NCBI GenBank assembly: GCA_913061415.1
Contig: CAJXUD010000017.1
Location: 1-60,019 of the forward strand
DNA: 60,019 bases
Source of the DNA: an uncultured Oleispira sp.
GTDB taxonomy: Bacteria; Pseudomonadota; Gammaproteobacteria; Pseudomonadales; Oceanobacteraceae
Direction: 5' to 3'
In this document: in pieces, positions 57,564 through 60,019 of the stretch
Layout of the letters: each line of letters opens with the position of its first letter
How positions within the stretch are numbered: the stretch's first letter is position 1
Translations under genes and position numbers: made by a program
Notes under the pieces: model-generated
The model's database searches: none
The model's input: only the letters and a program-made list of their open reading frames with translations
Told to the model about the DNA's origin: nothing

Positions 57564-57662
57564 ATGAAGTGTCCAAAGTGTAAGAACGTAGATTTGAAAC
57601 CAACAAAATTAGAAGATGGACTTCTTGTTATGGGGCGCTCTGAATGTAGTAGTCATTGTTAA
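57564..57662 (+). pseudogene. Truncated zinc-ribbon (TFIIB-type) protein fragment
   Basis: A 32-residue frame with a good ribosome site (AAGGAG). It begins MKCPKCKNVDLKPTKLEDGL and ends MGRSECSSHC. CPKC and the later Cys fit the first half of a zf-TFIIB zinc-ribbon protein whose remainder is missing. A full-length family member would be around 100 residues or more, so this is probably a remnant. Confidence 0.5.
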
Positions 57663-57688
57663 AAGCATTAATGGAAAAAGGAGGTTAT

Positions 57689-58141
57689 GTGAACATTAAG
57701 CTACTAATTTTTATGCTTGTATCAATACTGCTTGGTTCGCCCTATATCTTAGCCGAAGAAGGTTGTCCGTTTCCAAAAAAATATATTGAAATAGATCGTG
57801 CTTATCATCAGTGTGCAAATGGACTGGTTCGAAAGGGTGCTAGTTGTGAGTTATTTATCGATAGTATTCCAGCGCTTTTGGGCAAGTACGATTGTAAACG
57901 CAGCTTTGATACTCAGCCGGTTCCAGCTTTATGGTTATTTGATGCCGCTGCGGAAGACTATATTCAACTAATATATCAAATGGCTTCTAAGAGTAACCCT
58001 GTTTTTAACGAGCAGTGGTTTATGCGTGAGTCAGTTGATGCTGAAAAAATATTTTTGAGTCCCGAGTTTAAATTGGTATTAGACGGCCATATGGCAGAAG
58101 AGTACTACCCGTTAATAGAGTATGTTCGAAATACTCAATAG
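57689..58141 (+). CDS. Exported protein of unknown function
   Basis: A ~150-residue protein. I choose GTG 57689 because AGGAGG lies just upstream and it opens a signal peptide (NIKLLIFMLVSILLGSPYIL then AEE). Four Cys in the mature part (GCPFPKKY, HQCANGL, ASCEL, YDCKRS) suggest two disulfides in the periplasm. No attC is near, so it seems to lie beyond the array. Family not recognised. Confidence 0.65.
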   Translation: MNIKLLIFMLVSILLGSPYILAEEGCPFPKKYIEIDRAYHQCANGLVRKGASCELFIDSIPALLGKYDCKRSFDTQPVPALWLFDAAAEDYIQLIYQMASKSNPVFNEQWFMRESVDAEKIFLSPEFKLVLDGHMAEEYYPLIEYVRNTQ

Positions 58142-58157
58142 CAAAAGGATTTAGGTT

Positions 58158-58517
58158 TTGCCGAAAAATATAAAGTTAAACTACGTAGAGTTTCCAGCTA
58201 AAGATCTTCCTGCGACTAAGCAATTCTTTAAAGATGCTTTTGGATGGAGTTTTACTGATTACGGTGATGATTATACTGCTTTTTCTGATGCAGGATTGGA
58301 AGGTGGCTTTTATAGGTCTGATTTAACCTCGTTAGCATCAAAGGGAGCTGCGCTGCTGGTTTTGCTAACAGATGATCTTGAGCAAACTCAATCAACGGTT
58401 GAAGCTTGTGGTGGTAAAATATCCACGCCTATTTTCGCATTTCCCGGTGGTAGCCGTTTTCACTTTGTTGAGCCTAGTGGTAATGAATTCGCTGTATGGT
58501 GTTTGTCTGCTGAATAG
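58158..58517 (+). CDS. VOC-family (glyoxalase/bleomycin-resistance-like) protein
   Basis: A 119-residue vicinal-oxygen-chelate protein, probably cytosolic. It shows YVEFPAKDLPATKQFFKDAF and GWSFTDYGDDYTAF at the start and the closing HFVEPSGNEFAVWCLS, where Glu and His are usual metal ligands. It starts with TTG; AAAGGA lies upstream at a somewhat long spacing. Substrate unknown. Confidence 0.82.
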   Translation: MPKNIKLNYVEFPAKDLPATKQFFKDAFGWSFTDYGDDYTAFSDAGLEGGFYRSDLTSLASKGAALLVLLTDDLEQTQSTVEACGGKISTPIFAFPGGSRFHFVEPSGNEFAVWCLSAE

Positions 58518-58550
58518 TCATCTATAATCGCTCAAGGATACACTAGAATA

Positions 58551-59129
58551 ATGAGTTTTATTAAAGTCCCCTTTGTAAGCTATTTAGCTTTTATACAATG
58601 TTTTGTGTTTTTAATTTGTGTAAATTCTCATGTAGCCAATGCTGATATTTTTAAGTGGGTTGGTGAGGATGGGAAACTTAATTTTTCTGATAGCCCACCG
58701 GTGAAAGTGTCTTTTGATAAGGTTGTTTTGAAACCCAGCAACTCACTGTCTAATGAAGGCTCTCTGGATAATAAGCAATCTTCAATTCCTTATCGCTTTG
58801 TCCTAACTTCGGATATCAATAAAGAAAATGAACCTGTCGATAATCTTGATGAAATTAACATAAGCAAACGACAGAAGAGCTTTTATACTTATACAAGCCT
58901 TACAAGTATTAAGCGTAAACAAGCCTATACCATTAGAATAAAAATCTCTGATGCTAAAGGAGTGTTGATCTTTGATAATGCTGACACACAAATCTCATCG
59001 ACAAATTCGATTTGGTTTGTCACGAAGGTCTCACCGAAGTTAGCGATTGATACCCCAGGAGAGTGGTTGGTTGAGGCAATACTCGACGATAAAAAACTAT
59101 TCACAAAAATAATTGTTGTACGCTTCTAA
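58551..59129 (+). CDS. Exported DUF4124-containing protein
   Basis: A 192-residue protein with a signal peptide (to about residue 32, ...HVANA). The DUF4124 motif DIFKWVGEDGKLNFSDSPP follows at once. The C-terminal ~110 residues form a second beta-rich domain (YTIRIKISDAKGVLIFDNAD; GEWLVEAILDDKKLF). This domain pairing is seen in marine gammaproteobacteria; function unknown. Confidence 0.78.
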   Translation: MSFIKVPFVSYLAFIQCFVFLICVNSHVANADIFKWVGEDGKLNFSDSPPVKVSFDKVVLKPSNSLSNEGSLDNKQSSIPYRFVLTSDINKENEPVDNLDEINISKRQKSFYTYTSLTSIKRKQAYTIRIKISDAKGVLIFDNADTQISSTNSIWFVTKVSPKLAIDTPGEWLVEAILDDKKLFTKIIVVRF

Positions 59130-59157
59130 TAGTTATTATTGGAAGCTAGGAGCTAAT

Positions 59158-59544
59158 ATGATTAAAAATACGCTTATATCATTAGTAATATTGGTATTCT
59201 CTTTTGCGAGCTCTGCCAGTGATGTTTCTGATGCCTATCATTCCGGCTTGAGCGGTGTTCAGCTGAGAGATGCAGGTTTGGTGGTTAAAGTTTTATCTGA
59301 TGATGATAAGGGATCTCGTCATCAGAGGTTTATTCTGAAGATGCCTGTAGGATTGACTGTATTAATTGCTCACAACATCGACTTAGCACCAAGAGTTCAG
59401 AATATTAACTTAGGCGATACGGTTGAGTTTTATGGTCAGTACGAATGGAATGATAAGGGTGGTGTTGTTCATTGGACACATCACGATCCTGCAGGGCGAC
59501 ATGTTGGTGGTTGGTTAAGGCATAATGGAATTGTTTATGAATAA
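59158..59544 (+). CDS. Exported DUF3465 protein
   Basis: A 128-residue protein from ATG 59158 (AGGAG upstream) with signal IKNTLISLVILVFSFASSAS. The mature part has HQRFILKMPVGLTVLIAHNID and VVHWTHHDPAGRHVGGWLRH, the DUF3465 His-rich signature of an OB-fold-like protein. Role unknown. The next gene overlaps its 3' end. Confidence 0.82.
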   Translation: MIKNTLISLVILVFSFASSASDVSDAYHSGLSGVQLRDAGLVVKVLSDDDKGSRHQRFILKMPVGLTVLIAHNIDLAPRVQNINLGDTVEFYGQYEWNDKGGVVHWTHHDPAGRHVGGWLRHNGIVYE

Positions 59545-59851
59545 ATGGAAGGTCGCTTTTTTTCTTACATTACCGCTTTTGCTGCTGTCTCTGTTGTGTG
59601 TCTTGTATGTGCTTCTTGATAATGGAACCTCATATACTTATTTGAGAGTTTCATATGATGATCAAGTCGAAGTGAATAAAGTGTTGGCGAAGATGGTTGT
59701 GAAAGCACACTCTGATCATAGTCAGCAAGATCTGTTGTCTATTCTGCGTAGTGAGTATCCTGATGCTTTTATTGTTAAAGAGGGTAATACACTGATTATG
59801 GGAAGCCTTGTTTTTGAATTTAATAATGACAGGCTAGAGCACGTTCGTTAG
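59525..59851 (+). CDS. Imm58-like membrane-anchored protein
   Basis: A 108-residue protein (or 104 from ATG 59537) with one N-terminal helix (VAFFLTLPLLLLSLLCVLYVLLD). DNGTSYTYLRVSYDDQ and the closing GNTLIMGSLVFEFNNDRLEHVR resemble the Imm58 immunity family. No toxin gene is next to it in the window. It overlaps the DUF3465 gene by 20 bp. Confidence 0.55.
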   Translation: MELFMNKWKVAFFLTLPLLLLSLLCVLYVLLDNGTSYTYLRVSYDDQVEVNKVLAKMVVKAHSDHSQQDLLSILRSEYPDAFIVKEGNTLIMGSLVFEFNNDRLEHVR

Positions 59852-59942
59852 TGTTGGTTTTAGAGAATAAAAATCAAAATTCATCTTTACCCATTTTAAA
59901 GTACACCGGATTAAACGTTGCAATAATAAGTAATAAATACTT

Positions 59943-60019
59943 GGCCATAGATTAACAGGCCATAGATTAACAGGCCATAGATTAACAGGCCATAGATTAA
60001 CAGGCCATAGATTAACAGG
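59943..60019. repeat. 15-bp tandem repeat running off the window
   Basis: GGCCATAGATTAACA is repeated five times without change, reaching the last base of the window. The total copy number is unknown. There is no spacer, so it is not a CRISPR array. It lies ~90 bp after the last gene. Confidence 0.9.

Noticed and set aside
57655-57668. GTTAAAA at 57658 as a further attC core.
   Set aside because: No partner hairpin lies within attC distance, and the end base does not fit GTTRRRY.
59943-60019. CRISPR array.
   Set aside because: The 15-bp repeats have no spacers and no cas genes are near.

Overview
The window reads as chromosomal DNA of a marine-type gammaproteobacterium. Bases 205-47156 keep a gene order I recognise from Pseudomonas and Oceanospirillales-like genomes: rplM-rpsI-petABC-sspAB, gatCAB against mreBCD-maf-rng-yhdP, the rpoN/lpt block, then mla-ibaG-murA-hisGDC. 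Moderate GC, the RegB/RegA-type pair and the bc1 complex fit an oil-degrader-like relative of Oleispira, Thalassolituus or Bermanella. That placement is inference from gene content; no 16S gene is present.

Layout of the core part. Bases 1-3030: a terminator, leuA, a psi-subunit-like gene and rimI. 3072-4876 (minus): a redox-type two-component pair. 5153-6736: prfC, followed by a decayed membrane-protein gene. 7346-12175: rplM-rpsI, petABC (cytochrome bc1) and sspAB. 12299-16496: an exported thiol/metal cluster with a DUF547 protein, two thioredoxin-like proteins, a CCGGG outer-membrane barrel, a Met/His-rich lipoprotein and a 53-residue Cys-rich mini-protein near an FNR-like site. 16656-19887 (minus): gatCAB. 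20174-29549: mreBCD-maf-rng-yhdP-nitrilase. 29586-39405 (minus): yjgA, mgtE, then caxA, kdsD, lptC, lptA, lptB, rpoN, hpf, ptsN, rapZ and an NPr-type HPr. 39624-47156: mlaFEDB, ibaG, murA, hisG, hisD, hisC. Several expected members are missing from these conserved blocks: kdsC between kdsD and lptC, mlaC between mlaD and mlaB, and tldD and pmbA around yjgA.

Bases ~47424-57500 are accessory DNA. I read them as an integron gene-cassette array. Eight attC-type sites of 48-114 bp (RYYYAAC-like start, internal inverted repeats, GTTRRRY-like end) separate short plus-strand genes. The cargo is mainly small lipoproteins, secreted proteins and membrane proteins, plus a GNAT acetyltransferase and a two-gene membrane unit. 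No integron integrase is visible, so within the window this is a CALIN-type array or the distal part of a sedentary integron. The array has been invaded by a REP-associated (Y1) transposase with direct repeats and by an IS1182-like element. The IS sits exactly in an attC core site, with GTT on both sides. Its transposase is itself broken by a 33-bp insertion.

Bases 57564-60019 look like non-cassette accessory genes: a zinc-ribbon fragment, an exported protein, a VOC protein, a DUF4124 protein, a DUF3465 protein and an Imm58-like membrane protein. The window ends inside a 15-bp tandem repeat. I saw no rRNA, tRNA or CRISPR array.
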